Below are positions 37,044-48,403 of a stretch of 64,000 nt of DNA, piece by piece. Numbering within the stretch: the first letter of the stretch is position 1; every line of letters starts with the position of its first letter. The DNA comes from Symbiodinium natans (lineage: Eukaryota; Sar; Dinophyceae; Suessiales; Symbiodiniaceae). Made by a program: the position numbers and the translations under genes. Below the pieces are notes generated by a model, which ran no database searches, was not told where the DNA came from, and saw only the letters and a program-made list of their open reading frames with translations. The stretch covers positions 584,450-648,449 of the forward strand of contig CAJNDS010000302.1 of assembly GCA_905221605.1 (NCBI GenBank), given 5' to 3'.

Positions 37044-37142
37044 GGTCTCTTCTTCTCGATTTGTACCTGTCATCCTTTCGCAGGGGCCATGCTAATCTTC
37101 TCTGTCTCATTCCAAGGGTTAGAGAGGTTTTCTACCAGAAAA
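37044..37142 (-). ncRNA. U6 spliceosomal snRNA (gene or recent pseudogene)
   Basis: On the minus strand the core reads TTGGAATGAGACAGAGAAGA, TTAGCATGGCCCCTGCGAAA and GGATGACAGGTACAAATCGA. This contains the invariant ACAGAGA box that pairs with the 5' splice site, the AGC triad, and the sequence of the U6 internal stem-loop. A 5' hairpin TTTTCT-GGT-AGAAAA starts 27 nt before TTGGAA, the spacing expected for the U6 5' stem-loop, although its sequence differs from plants. The 3' part AAATCGAGAAG resembles the plant-type U6 end. Total length about 99 nt is normal for U6. No clear T-run terminator follows; instead there is a G-rich tract on the plus strand, so function is not certain. U6 snRNA is the catalytic RNA of the spliceosome. 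Confidence 0.85.
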
Positions 37143-38772
37143 TAGGGCAATAAAATGAAAATGCCCAGAAAAAAGGGTGCAAAAAAACATGGGTCCCCTA
37201 CCGACGCCTTTCAAACTCCTGCGCGGCAGCTTCTGTTTTGCCACCGCTTGCGCAAAATCGGGCCATCACCACGGAGCATGGGCAATGGCATCAATCGCAG
37301 GACGACCTAAGCTACAGCCGTTCCTCGCAAGAATGAGGAATCTGAGTTCGGCCAGGTGTTAGACTCACAGGCTGCTCATTAGGCCGTTCTCGGAAAAGCG
37401 TAGGGACAGCAAGACATGGGTTGCACTCATTCCCGACAAGAGCTTGGAGCACGAGGCCTCCTCTTTGTTCCATCAGCTACGGCCGCGGCATTCCCTGCAA
37501 AGCCCATGCTTACAATGCCTGTGGAACTGTGGAAGGAGCAACGCTAACCCTAAACCCTAAACCCTAGACCCTAAACCCTGAACCCTAAACCCTAAACCCC
37601 TGACCTAGGACCTGGGTCTGCTTGCGAGCCTAAGGATGCCCCTTCTTGCGCAGGAGCGCATGGGCCTCTCAGTGGAATGACACGGCGAGACCACATGGAC
37701 GAGGCGCACGATCGCCACAGGGCCCGCGCTGCTATTGCTGTTGCATTGGCTGTGTTAGGGTTTAGGGTTTAGGGTTTAGGGGTTAGGGTTTAGGGCTGTC
37801 CCTGATCTAACAAACCACCCACCATGCCTCCAATCAATGGGGGGAGGCCCTCTGACAAGTGTACGATTAAGGTCGCAAAAGCACTGGTCACTGGGCATCA
37901 CTACACCAGCGCTCAGCCCTCGATATTCTGAAGCATCCTGGTGTGCAGTTTGGGAAATCCCGCATGCGCTCCTATAGAGTCCCCCTAAACCTGGGCCCTG
38001 CAACTCCCAGTTCCCTTTGGTGAAACGTGGCATGGGGGTGTTCGACCCGGAGCTCTTGGTTTAGGGTTTAGGGTTTAGGGTTTTTTGCAAGCACTCTCTG
38101 CGGCAGCAGGCTTCACGCTAGTGCAACAGGGTTTAGGGTTTAGGGTTTAGGGTTTGGGGTTTGGGGTTTGGGGTTTAGGGTGGGGGGAAGCTCTGCTTGG
38201 GCCTATGTACCATGCCTCATAAGTTTCCTTCGAAGCATCTCAGGTTGCCAAACCCTTCTTCCTAAAGCGGGCGGATTCACTCCACAGGGATTACTACAGT
38301 GGTCGAGCTCCCCCTGCCATGTGCAAGAGGCTAAGGCAGTCGTGCGTCTTTTGGTGGGCGAAGGGTTTTTGCACAGTTTGCCCTAACCGTAAACCCTAAA
38401 CCCTAAACCCTACCCTAAACCCAAAACCCAAGGGTCGGAGACAGCACGACTCCGTTTCGTCCAGCTTGGCATGGACATCGCACTCAGTTCGCCTGCACGG
38501 GTCGAGATCATGGAGCTCACCCCTGACCGGCACCCAGCCCCAAACACCTCCGTATCCATGTGAACTTGACAGTAAGGTGTCAGAAGAGTTTCCCGAAACC
38601 CGCAACCCGAGACCCTAAGCCCTGAGCTTTTCTTTGCAGCCGGACTGAGGGCGCAACCCTAAACCCTAAACCCTATATAAACCCTAAACCCTAAACCCTA
38701 AACCCTAAACCCTGAACCCTAGCGTTCCCCCAAGAGAAGCCCATAAGAAGGCCTGGACATCGACGACCTCAC

Positions 38773-40445
38773 CCTTCTTGTCGATCGTGTTCTCGATGAA
38801 CTCCAGCAGTCCCTGAAGATACCTCAACTGTGGCAACGTTTAGGGTTTAGGGTTTAGGGTTTAGGGTTTAGGGTTTAGCGTAACATGCTTAGGCTTTGGT
38901 TCCTACCCCTTACATTAAAGGGTTTAAGTAGGGCATAGGGTCAAGGGTGGGCTCTTGTTATCTTACTTCTCCCAGAACCAAGGAATAAAAAAAAGCAAAA
39001 GCTTATTCCTACTAAATAATAAAAGCCCAAAAGTATAAGGTTCATCTACTGGCTGAGTGTGTCATGGGTTAGGGTTGACGCTTCTGCAGCACCATCTCCG
39101 GAGAGCGAACATCGGGCGGGTTGAGGTTTCGGGCGCAGGTTTGGGGTCTCTGATTTAGCTTTTTTCGGGTTGGCTCAAGGCTGGCCACTAGGCTCAATCC
39201 TAATTCTTAAACCCCTGTGCGCTCGCTCCGGATGGTGGAAAGCTCCAAAGGAATTCAATATCCACCGCGGCTTTCTCGTTGCGGCTTTCCAAGAAGCTAG
39301 GCCACAAATCTGAAGCAAGTGCTTCAAGACATGGTTGATGATACAGCCCATGCACGAGCAACACGGATCAACCTGTTTGAGGCTTTACAGCTCCACGCAG
39401 CTCCAGTTTGCATGGGAAGCCGACTTGTGGCGTGCAAGCTTTCGAGGGAAACCTTTCTGACGGTCATGTTGGCACCCAGACTATTCAGGAACTTCTCTCC
39501 GAGAAGTAATGCAAGTCTCACATTCGAAAGTATGAGGTGGCCCTCCAAATTGCCGGCCACCAACTCCATGATCTGGTGCAGGAGCCAGAGTCATCTGGGG
39601 AGCGACACCGTGTGAAGCCTCTCCCTCTGATCGTCTGGCTGCATCACCCCGGCCAACTGAGTCACCGAATGGGGATGCGTGACGCTCTTCAGTGTCTCGG
39701 CGATCGACTCCGTTTCCTCCTAGGGATGAGAATTTTTCCAAGTGCTTCCCTTGAGTGGTTACGTGCTCAGCACAAGGCGGAGCGTCTTGCACTTTTGGTA
39801 GAGCTTAGGCGTGTCTGTCCAGTAACCTTCATCCTAATGGTTCTCACCTTTCCTTCGCGATTTTGCAAGCTTTTGGCAATCATTACTCTGAGAGAGCTTC
39901 TTGCAAGGGCCTCAACCGACAAGATTGGCATCTCGGATCTGTCTAGTCCCCCAGCCCAGTTGCAAAAGGGTTGAGGGCCCACTCCTTGCGGATGTTCCCC
40001 CGTATACTAACAGTCCTTAGTAGGGATTATGGTACCCCCAATAATAATCCCCATTAAGGACCCTTAGTATAAGGGGGAACATCCCAACCCACTCCCCTTG
40101 TTTCCGAAAAAGGAATGCCTGGTGCCTTGTCGATATGTGAGCTGCTGATGGATTTTGTGAACGATTGCAGCCTCAAGCCGGTGTGGGCACTATGGCGTGC
40201 CTATGCGTCCCGGGTTTCTAAACGAAGCCCTTTTTGCAACGGGCTTTCGGTCACCGACCGGCTGCTGAGCCAGAATCCTCCTAAACCCTCAACCCTCAAC
40301 CCTCAACCCTAAACCCTAAACCCTAAACCCTAAACCCTAAACCCTAAACCCTAAACCCTAGCTTCGAGGCCCTGGCTTGGCAGCATAGATTTGCAGCTTG
40401 GCGCCCATGGGCAATCGGATCACCTGGCTGCTTGAGGGCATCGCC
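38773..40445 (-). CDS. Probable exons of one or more unidentified minus-strand genes
   Basis: Best pieces: 38773-38812 (after TATCTTCAG, donor GGTGAGG) encodes GLLEFIENTIDKK, with the open frame extending to about 38838-38720; 39213-39296 encodes FLESRNEKAAVDIEFLWSFP then PSGASAQ. About 39324-39569 reads MELVAGNLEGHLILSNVRLA and onward for 81 codons to a TGA. About 40115-40190 reads HRLEAAIVHKIHQQLTYRQG. About 40372-40445 reads MPSSSQVIRLPMGAKLQIYA and may be a start exon. All are on the same strand, separated by telomere-type tracts and one MITE. I could not fit every junction and do not recognise the protein. Confidence 0.4.
39987..40087. mobile_element. MITE family 1, copy 2 (101 bp)
   Basis: Ends TTGCGGATGTTCCCCC and GGGGGAACATCCCAA are inverted repeats, with inner AACAGTCCTTA and TAAGGACCCTT also paired. 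An exact 8 bp duplication CCCACTCC flanks it (39979-39986 and 40088-40095). Confidence 0.92.
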
Positions 40446-41355
40446 GGGTTTAGGTTTTTTTTTTAAAAATTAGAGGGTGCAGGGTCTTTTTTGGTACGCT
40501 AGAGGGTTCAGGGTTTAGGGTTTTTTTGGTACACTAAAGGGTTTAAGGGGTTGTGAGGTTCTAGGCGTTTCGACGTTAGTGGCTATGGCTTCAGGGCGTC
40601 GACGCTCACACTCGCGCAAGGCAGGCAAGGTACTACGCTGACTCACACTACTAGAGATTCACTGAGACCACACCCTAAACCCTAAACCCTAAACCCTAAA
40701 CCGCAAGAACTGCAAGAACGATCACAGCAGGGAGGCCCTCTTTTTGACACCTGCCGAACGGGGGGCCCGTTTAGGCGTCGTTTTCGCCTCCCACCTTGCT
40801 GAAGCTGCAGGAGGCTAGCAAGTTGGGTCACTAACAATTGACTCTCCGAGTTGCATGCCTGCTGCACTCCTCGGGACCTCTCCGGAACCGGAATCACCAA
40901 AGAGGTTCAGCGCTGTGCTGGAAACGGTAACCGACCAGCAGCAGGGCTGCCTTCAGTGTTCAAGTGTTAAAGTGTTGAAACCACCGCGTTGCAGGGGGGA
41001 ACGATAGCACCGATCGGCAACATGTGGGGCGAGGGGGGGGCGGGGGGCTGGGGGGGGCGAAGATCTTGTCAAGTTGAAGGCTGCTGGTTCTGGGGCCACA
41101 TGCCGATCAGGTGCAGATCCGCTGCCTGCAGGAAAAACAGCCCAGACAACAAGCTGTGCGGTGGAAAGCGAATTCTTCATATCACACGTAACTCTGCCTC
41201 AGGAAAGTCCGCCCCCCAAACTTTGAGCCTCCAAAGTGCGTTTAGCGGCTATCTCGGAGCACTCACTTTGTCGCCTTCACCCCCTCCCCCAAACGGCTTC
41301 TGCCCCGGGAGGTGGTCTCGCCATGGCCATCTTTAGGCCGGCCATGGCTTTCCGG

Positions 41356-44300
41356 CTAATCAATGGTCCCGTTGTTGTGAAGGGCGGAGCAAAGGTTGCA
41401 TGTTTCTGCGCAGTACACAGCTGACTCAAGTGGATAGGCCTCACAAAGTCCCGCTTGAAGAGATTGTGCACAGTCACTGACACGAATGTGGGTGGGGAAG
41501 TTCGCTGTGTCCTTGCACCCCTCGCAACTCCGGGGGCACCAGGTGGGCAGCGTTTCCGAGGTGTGGCAGCCGCAAGTCTGCGGGCACCAGTTTGCAAGGG
41601 GACCATAATACAGCTGGCTGCCTGAACACCATGGGCTGCGCGTGACGGGGTCGATGGCCACTACGCTGAGGCCTGGACAGCCGACTTTCTTGACATAGGT
41701 CAGGAAGTCCGGGACAAAGCTGAGGCTGGGACTGCTGAAGTTCATCCCCACCCTCTGCTCCATCAAGGGCTTGTAGCTGTCCCAGAACCCCTCCCATGCC
41801 TCCCGAAGATGGGGTGACTCCTCAAGGTCCACGTCCTTGCAAGCTGAGAAGCGCATCGCGTACTCTTGCTCAGTGAAGCAGGCTTTTGAGCAGCCCTCGC
41901 CCACAAGCTTCAGCAGTGGATTCGTGTGCTGCAAGTGGCATCCACACGTGCGGGGACACACGTGCCTCACCAGGCGCGCCTGGGAATCCAGGGAGTGGCA
42001 GAGGTGCGCCATCTCTGCGCAACTCGCTCCTTCGGGAATCCCTGCTTCGAAGCTGGCCGAGTAGAAGTATGGTCGGTAGAACTCCTGAAGCTCATGTGTC
42101 GCATTGCCCAGGAAGATGTCGTCAAAGTCCATGCAAAGACTGTCATGGGTGTTGCGCTGATGCATGTCCATGTCTCTGGCAGTCACGAAGCTGGATCGAT
42201 CCTTGGTGAATCGGATGTAGTTCGAACTGCCCAGAGGCTCCTCCCAAATGTGCCGCCTCACAGCGAAGCGAGTGAGGGAAGTTTGGTTGACACCCTGGGC
42301 ATACTCTGAGGTGACCAGCCCCACCGTGACCCCCTGGATTTGATTCCCGGCCACCACGAAGTTCTGAGTGCCCCCACAGTACTGGCGCTTGACCTCCAAC
42401 ATGTCCCAGCTCAGTGGCCCTACATTGTGTGTCCACGGCCACAGCATGAGAAGCGAAATCGCCACAACGAGGATGACGGACTCCGTCTGACTCCGCCCTT
42501 TACTGTAGCGGACCTTGATTGCCTCTAGGTCCTGGATGCAGATCTGGATCTTCTTCGGCATCAGGGCCGCGAAAACCATCTCGTCGATCTGCAAGACAGC
42601 GGACAAGGCCACGGCATTCAAGATGAGCTCAGTGATAGAGATTGTGCCGGCTAGCCACTGCACGCCAGCATAGAGGAGGCCCACGGCGATGAAGAAGCGA
42701 GCCAAGCGCATGAAGCAGTAGACACCAAATCGACCGTAGGAGATCGTTTGGAAGCCTCCACGCCTTCTCCACTGCGTCCGGGGCCCACGCGGGACCTGGG
42801 ACACGGCCTCCAAGGAAAAGAGCACGAGTCGGAATTCGTTGAGGAGGTACAAACACCAGAGCAGGATGCACATCATGCAGAGCAGAACGCCGGGTTGGAA
42901 GTAGGGCGCTTCGAACTCCTCCTTGCCCAGGCCGAGGAAGGCATTGATCTGGTCCAGCATCTGCATCTGCGAAGTCGACAGAATCAGCGTGCGATCGGCC
43001 CTGCACACTCGGGAAACGAGGCTTTCGTCGCCCAGGTCCATGTGCTTGAAGTCGTGCGCGATGGACTCGCGCCATGCTTTCGCAACCTCCACCTGATTCC
43101 CAAAGGGCTCTCCAAGAAAATCATCCGAGAGAAGGATGAAGAAGAAGGAGATTTGCATCAGGCCGCTCCCCAACCAGAGAAAGCAAGCGATGATGAGGTC
43201 CGCCGGGCCGCAATTGGTATGGCCCAAGACAAGGACCTATACTGATTTTGGAACCCTAAGCAAAAGTGATGTTTGTTGCTGTTTCTTGGCTTCCTGCCGA
43301 GAAGCGTCTGGAACAAGCAGACCTGGATCCGGTCTCCTTCCCCCTTTTGGGACGGACCCCCCCGCCCCCCACCCCCCCCCCCGCCCTGTGGGAGACCCCC
43401 CCCGATCGCTTGGAGCAGCGGCGCCTCCAGGCATCATCTCCACATACTGCATGCTGCCGAGGCAGCGCGCGCGCGCAAGCGTTTACAATCACTGCATAGT
43501 ACCCCCAAAAACGTTTTAAAACTATTCCCAAGTATTCTCAAGGGACCAGGTTCCAGGCCGTCTCGAGGAACGCCACTGGCTCTTCCACGATCTCAGGATC
43601 CAACATACCCTTGGAGTCGTTGGAGTTGAGGCCCAGGCTCTGATCGATCACCTTCTCATGGTCGGCCTTCATTCCGGGCTGCCCTGAACCCTCCTTCTGG
43701 AGCAAGTCGCCGATGTCGATCGAAACACATGGCTGCTGGGGCCGCTCACTGTTGTCACTGAGGTTCTCATCCTCTAGGCGTTTAGGGTTTAGGGTTAGGG
43801 TTTAGGGTTTAGGGTTTAGGGCATGAACAAAGGTAAAAAACAAAAACATTTCCCAAGAGGGATATAGCGTCCACATTGGCTTCGCCCTCTGTTAGCAATG
43901 TGTCGAGGTCCACGTGAAGCAATTCTTGAGCCCCATGCCTAGTTCATGCATGGTTGGGAGAATATAAAAAAAAACTTGCTTTGCGATTCCTTTTTGGATA
44001 AAGATGTAAAAAAAAATTGCTTTGTTATGCCTTTTTGGATAAAGATGCAAAATGATACCCAACTATGACGAAGATGCTCGGGCTCCACACTTGGCTGCGG
44101 TGGGGAAGAGGTCGTCTTGGAGCCCTGGCGGGCGCTGAGACTTTCGACTTGGGACTGGAGGGCCTTGATCTGCTGGACGTACCTATACTGAGCTTTGGAA
44201 CCTCAAATTGAACTAATACTTTGAATGTCCTCTTGGGTTTTTAAAAAGTAACAAACATTAAAAAAGAATCCAAAAGGGGATAAGGTACGGCTTGATCTGC

Positions 44301-47300
44301 TTTGTCACCTGCCGGGAAACATCCTTCCGGAACTCCTCATGCAGGCGCATCTCGAGGTTCATGATGGCCTTCTCCAACTTCACGGCCGACAGACCATAGG
44401 CCATGCTGCGAAAATTAAATTTATTTTCCGATTTATAGGAACCTTGGGCCGTTTATGGCCTTGAGCCAGATTTTGGCCTGCGAGTGCCAGCTATTGCTTT
44501 GCAGGAAGTTCAACCCGAAGCCGTGGAAACCCTAGCAGTTCACATGGGCGCCCCCGCAAACGCACGAGAAGCTTGCCTTGGTCTCGCTGACGATCCTTGG
44601 CAAGCTTAGGGTTTAGGGTTTAGGGTTTAGGGTTTAGGGTTTAGGGTTTAGGGTTTAGGGTTTAGGGTTTAGGGTTTAGGGTTTAGGGTTTAGGGTTTAG
44701 GGTTTAGGGTTTAGGGTTTAGGGTTTAGGGTTTAGGGTTTAGGGTTTAGGGTGCTTGGTTGCCGCTGGATTTTGGGCCCCCTGCTTCTGACGTGCAATTG
44801 TCATGGCAGAGGGCCCGACTGCTGCAAGATCCCCTACTACTCCTTGCGTAGCAACCTGCCTGACGCACCCCTAACCCTAAACCCCTAAACCCTAAACCCT
44901 GAACCCCCAAACCCAAAACCCCTAAACCCTAGACCTTAAACTTCCCTAAGAGCCGTGGTCCAAACTTGATCCAAATCCCTCCAAGGAGCTTGATCTCCTC
45001 ACGCAACTTCATTGGGTCCACAGGCTCTTGCTCATACATGTACCTCAGCTACTTGGAGGAAGATGGCAATTGCTTATTTACCAATTATGGAAAATATGCC
45101 TCATAAACATTTGTATTTTTTGCATGTACCTCAGCTACTTGGAGGTTCATGGTAATTGCTTATCAACCACTGTACTTACAGCCTTATTAGGGCACTTAAA
45201 GGTGCTTGTAAAGTGTGTTCTAAGTACAGCTATCGTTGGTTCATAAGTACCATGAACCTCCCCAAGTACAGCAGAAAGACCCCTGAACCCTAAACCCTAA
45301 ACCCTAAACCCTAAACCCTAAACCCCCAACCCTAAACCCTAAACCCTAAACCCTGGGGCCTGTTGAGCCTTGGGCTTCCTGGAACCCGGATCTCCACAGC
45401 CTCCCAGCTCTGAGGCTCCTGAGGCCCCTAAATGGAACCTTACAGCCATCATAACCCTATACCCTAAACCCTAAACCCTAAACCCTAAACCCTAAACCCT
45501 AAACCCTAAACCGTTGCTTTTGTGGGAGTAGGTTTGAGATTTGGGCCATGGGCGAAACCATAAGGCAGAAGCTGCTTCCAAGCCGCTGAGACTCCCACTG
45601 CTCATGAGTGATGCTCATCAGCCGGAAGAGGAATCTACCTTCTGCCGTCTCCTGCGTTCCGACGCACGTACCAACTGCTCACAGAACATCTCGTTATAAC
45701 AAGGTGCGGACACAGCAACACCCTAAACCCTAAACCCTAACCCTAAACCCTAAACCCTAAACCCAATGCAGAAAGCCGGCACGCCTCCCAAATGCTGTCG
45801 TGCCGAAGCCACTCCGTGACCAGCCGCTGCATGACGATCTGCGACATGCCAAGCATCTGTGTCTCTCCTTTAGCCTCAGAGAAGCATGAGGGTTTCCGAA
45901 AATAGGGTTTAGGGTTTAGGGTTTAAGGTTTAGGGTTTAGGGTTTTTTCCCACCCGTGTCGGAAGCGTAAGGGTTTAGGGTTTGGGGTTTAGGGTTTCAA
46001 ACACCGGGCAGCATAGGAACTGTTCTACATTTGGCTTCGCTTTCGGGTGCCCGTTTATCATAGGTCATTGCAAGCGGCATCTTCGAACAGCTCCCGCTTC
46101 AGGCCCCATGAGTGAGTGTTTTTGGCATTTTCTAGCGACTGTTGCATTCTTGCACCTTTCCTGCAGGTTCTGTCGTTAGCTTGTCCAATTCGTGAGATTC
46201 AGGAACTGCAGCTCTCGCACGGCTTTCGTTGAACAACTTCGTCCTACGGACCTTCCACATCCTTCCTGATGAGCTGCCAGCTAGGCCATCGTTGAGGTAC
46301 CACTCTCAACACCAAACAAACGGGGTGGTTCAGGGTTACCCTAAACCCTAAACCCTAACACTAAGCCTTAGGGCATTTGAGGGTTTAGGGTTTGGAGTCG
46401 CCAGCAGAACTTGCAACTCATTGCCCCCAAGTGTAAAAGAGTCCACCCCTTCGAGCCTTAGAAGCGGCAGCCAAGCCCCGGCAGAACCCCAAGGAATAGG
46501 GGTTAAGTCGCTTGGGGTTTAGGGTTTCGGGTTTAGGGTTTAGGGTTTAGGGTTTAGGGTACCCCAAGCCTTTTGTATCAAACTGTCGTATGCTTGGGAA
46601 CCACTCCACGCGAACTTCTTACCTCCCGAGTCGGCCTGCATCTTTGCTCCGAAGCTCTCGCAGATCTCCACGAGCGACTCGAACCAGCCATCCTCCGCAG
46701 ATGTGCATCTTGGGTTTAGGGTTTAGGGTTTAGGGTTTAGGGTTTAGGGTTCAGGCTTTAGGGGTTAGGGGTTCAACGCAACCCAGACTCCCAGACACCA
46801 ACTCCTTTGTACGCCATTTCGGGAACCTAAGCCCTCCAAAAGGCCCTACAGGCCGTGCAGGCCCCCCGCCCCAGATCCCGCCTCATACTTGGACCTCGTG
46901 GCCCGCTTGGTGATCTCCTGTGTGATCGGCTTATTAGGTCTCATCACCGAAAGGCTAGCACGAGACTAAACCCTAAACCCTTTTTTTTAACCCCTAAACC
47001 CTAAACCCTAGAACCCTAAGTTGCATCTTGCTCCAGTGAACCAACGCGGGAATTTTCGCCGTTGCAAGGCAGGCGCCTCTGCCAAACGAGCATAGGCCTC
47101 TGGCGGAGGCGGCCAGAGAAGAGTCCTAAGCTGCAAGCTAGGTCATAGGAGCTTGGTCCTAAACCTCGTAAGGGTTAGGGCTTTTGTGGCCACCTGCCAA
47201 GCAGACAAGCCACACAGGGCTTAGGGTTGTTTTTGCCACCCACTCAGCACATGCACCAACGCGGCGGGGACTACTTCAGAGGGAACTACTTGCTGGTGAT

Positions 47301-47494
47301 GAACTTCAAGCAATTCCAGGCCTGTGTGCGTTCTACGGGTTGCCACGTGAGATAGATCGATCAACAAACCTTCGTACATGTCAATACCCGAAGGGCAACG
47401 CATACAGTTCCAGGCAATCCCCCGCGTCGTATACTTGCACTCCATTCCGGGGGCACACCATTTCTTGCAGCCTTCCTCTGCGGGAGTTGCTCAT
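41356..47494 (-). CDS. Multi-pass membrane protein with ShK-like cysteine modules (15 exons, about 1,066 aa)
   Basis: One long exon (41356-43236) and fourteen short ones join in frame without a stop: 47388-47494, 47032-47125, 46885-46929, 46623-46692, 46156-46265, 45763-45874, 45559-45638, 45379-45418, 44935-45026, 44443-44477, 44289-44405, 44078-44182, 43853-43938, 43547-43773. The long exon opens right after TATAG, an acceptor, not at a start codon. Counting from the TTG at 43225-43227 as residue 1, it shows hydrophobic segments near 10-33, 112-131, 171-193, 199-220 and 250-266, then an exterior region with CPRTCGC (424-430), CPQTCGC (548-554), CPRSCEGC (564-571) and a full ShK-like module at 586-613 (DCAQSLQ to CAETCNLC). 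The upstream half is soluble and includes a coiled-coil-like stretch (YVQQIKALQSQVESL). This kind of membrane protein is common in dinoflagellates; ligand and function are unknown. The ATG at 44404 is an alternative start (804 aa). Exons above 44.5 kb are less certain than those below. Confidence 0.82.
43237..43546 (-). other. Intron 14 of the membrane-protein gene, GTCC at both borders
   Basis: The exon ends CCTG and the intron begins GTCCCTTGAG; it ends TCAGTATAG and the next exon begins GTCCTTG. The first four intron bases equal the first four exon bases, as after a short target duplication. The 3' end GGTTCC-AAA-TCAGTATAG is shared with the intron at 44183-44288. The interior holds two poly-C runs. 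Confidence 0.85.
43939..44077 (-). other. Intron 12, GC donor with GCAT duplication and internal 42 bp tandem repeat
   Basis: Begins GCATCTTCG after CCCGA and ends GAACTAG before GCATGGGG, so GCAT occurs at both borders and supplies the unusual GC donor. Inside, CATCTTTATCCAAAAAGG with a following T run occurs twice in tandem (about 43968-44048). GTTGGG near the start and CCCAAC near the end are inverted. Confidence 0.85.
44183..44288 (-). other. Intron 11, GTAC at both borders
   Basis: A 106 bp intron beginning GTACCTTATCC and ending CTCAGTATAG before GTACGTCCAG. Removing it joins CC and GTAC to restore CCG TAC in frame. Confidence 0.85.
44608..44752 (+). repeat. Long telomere-type tract in the membrane-protein gene
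   Basis: About twenty-one perfect TTTAGGG units, one of the longest uninterrupted tracts in the window. It falls in the intron between exons 44935-45026 and 44443-44477. Confidence 0.97.
45037..45272. mobile_element. Inverted-repeat element with duplicated left end
   Basis: CATGTACCTCAGCTACTTGG occurs at about 45037 and again at 45123. GTACCATGAACCTCCCCAAG (about 45247-45266) is the inverted counterpart of the second copy. A related GTACCATGAACCTCCC lies at 30491. The element fills part of an intron and its left end is close to the acceptor of exon 44935-45026. Confidence 0.7.
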
Positions 47495-48114
47495 GTTGCT
47501 CGGGGTTTCAGGACGCCGCCCGAACTTGTATGCTCAAGGTACCACCAGAAGCTGAGGGTTTAGGGTTTAGGGAGCCCCAACACGCCTTTTGAACCCCAAA
47601 CCCTTTGCACCCCACCAAAATGCGAAGCCTGAAGGGTTTCTTCTGCCAGCCACACGTAGTTGGACTGACCCTCGAAATATGGAGCCTATACGACCCTGTG
47701 ATAGGCAGGTCGTAATCATAGGGGTCAGTATCTTGCAACCAGCCCAGCATATCCGAAGTAACATTGAAGCAGAACCACGTCCTGCAAGGTCCTGTACCTG
47801 GCCCTCGATGTGGGGGGGTTGATGGAAAGTATTGCTCCTTTTTTGCGTTCCATAACCCCTATACCCTCAACTCCCAATTAAGCCATTCCTTTCAGTTTAC
47901 GGTGCCAAAAGAACCCAGAACTCAGATTCGACCTCTTCGCTTTGACCTCCCCAATCCCAGCCAAAGGCTCTGCGAATCCTCCTGCGATTTGAGGCGAGCT
48001 CGCGGAAAGTGCTATGACCACAACACTGTAGACACATTCTACAAGCTTCGATGCTGCACATCCAAGACACTTGCTTGCCCTTGATATCTATAGTTGACGC
48101 CCTATATGCAGCCC

Positions 48115-48270
48115 CCCACCTGAGGAAAGCTCAATGACAAGCACAGGCCACCCCCGTCCTCTAACATCGTGACGAGGATAGCCTGGGCATCTGCATCATT
48201 CTCGGGCAGCTTCTTCCCTTGGTATCCAAGGCTTGGCGCCAGTGCGAAGGCTTGCCTCAAATCCCTCCTC
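48115..48270 (-). CDS. Probable coding exon, unidentified
   Basis: The minus strand reads DLRQAFALAPSLGYQGKKLP, ENDADAQAILVTMLEDGGGL and CLSLS without interruption. It lies downstream of the three joined exons at 48.4-48.8 kb and could be their continuation, but no junction in the right phase was found. The family is not recognised. Confidence 0.4.
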
Positions 48271-48403
48271 CCCCTAAACCCTTTTGAGCGAAACCCTCGG
48301 CAATTTGGCCAGCTCTTTGCAGTGACACGCAAAATTTTGCAGTTTGGCTCGCCCCTCTTCACTGGCAAAGTTGATCTACAAGCACATGCTCAACCCTGAA
48401 CCC

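Noticed and set aside
39162-39178. Spliced-leader relic (TTGGCTCAAG) near 39.17 kb
   Set aside because: Only ten bases match the dinoflagellate leader and the preceding bases differ; too short to claim.
43225-43227. TTG as start codon of the 623-codon frame
   Set aside because: A stop lies four codons upstream as part of TATAG, which fits a splice acceptor; upstream exons join in frame, so this is an internal exon.
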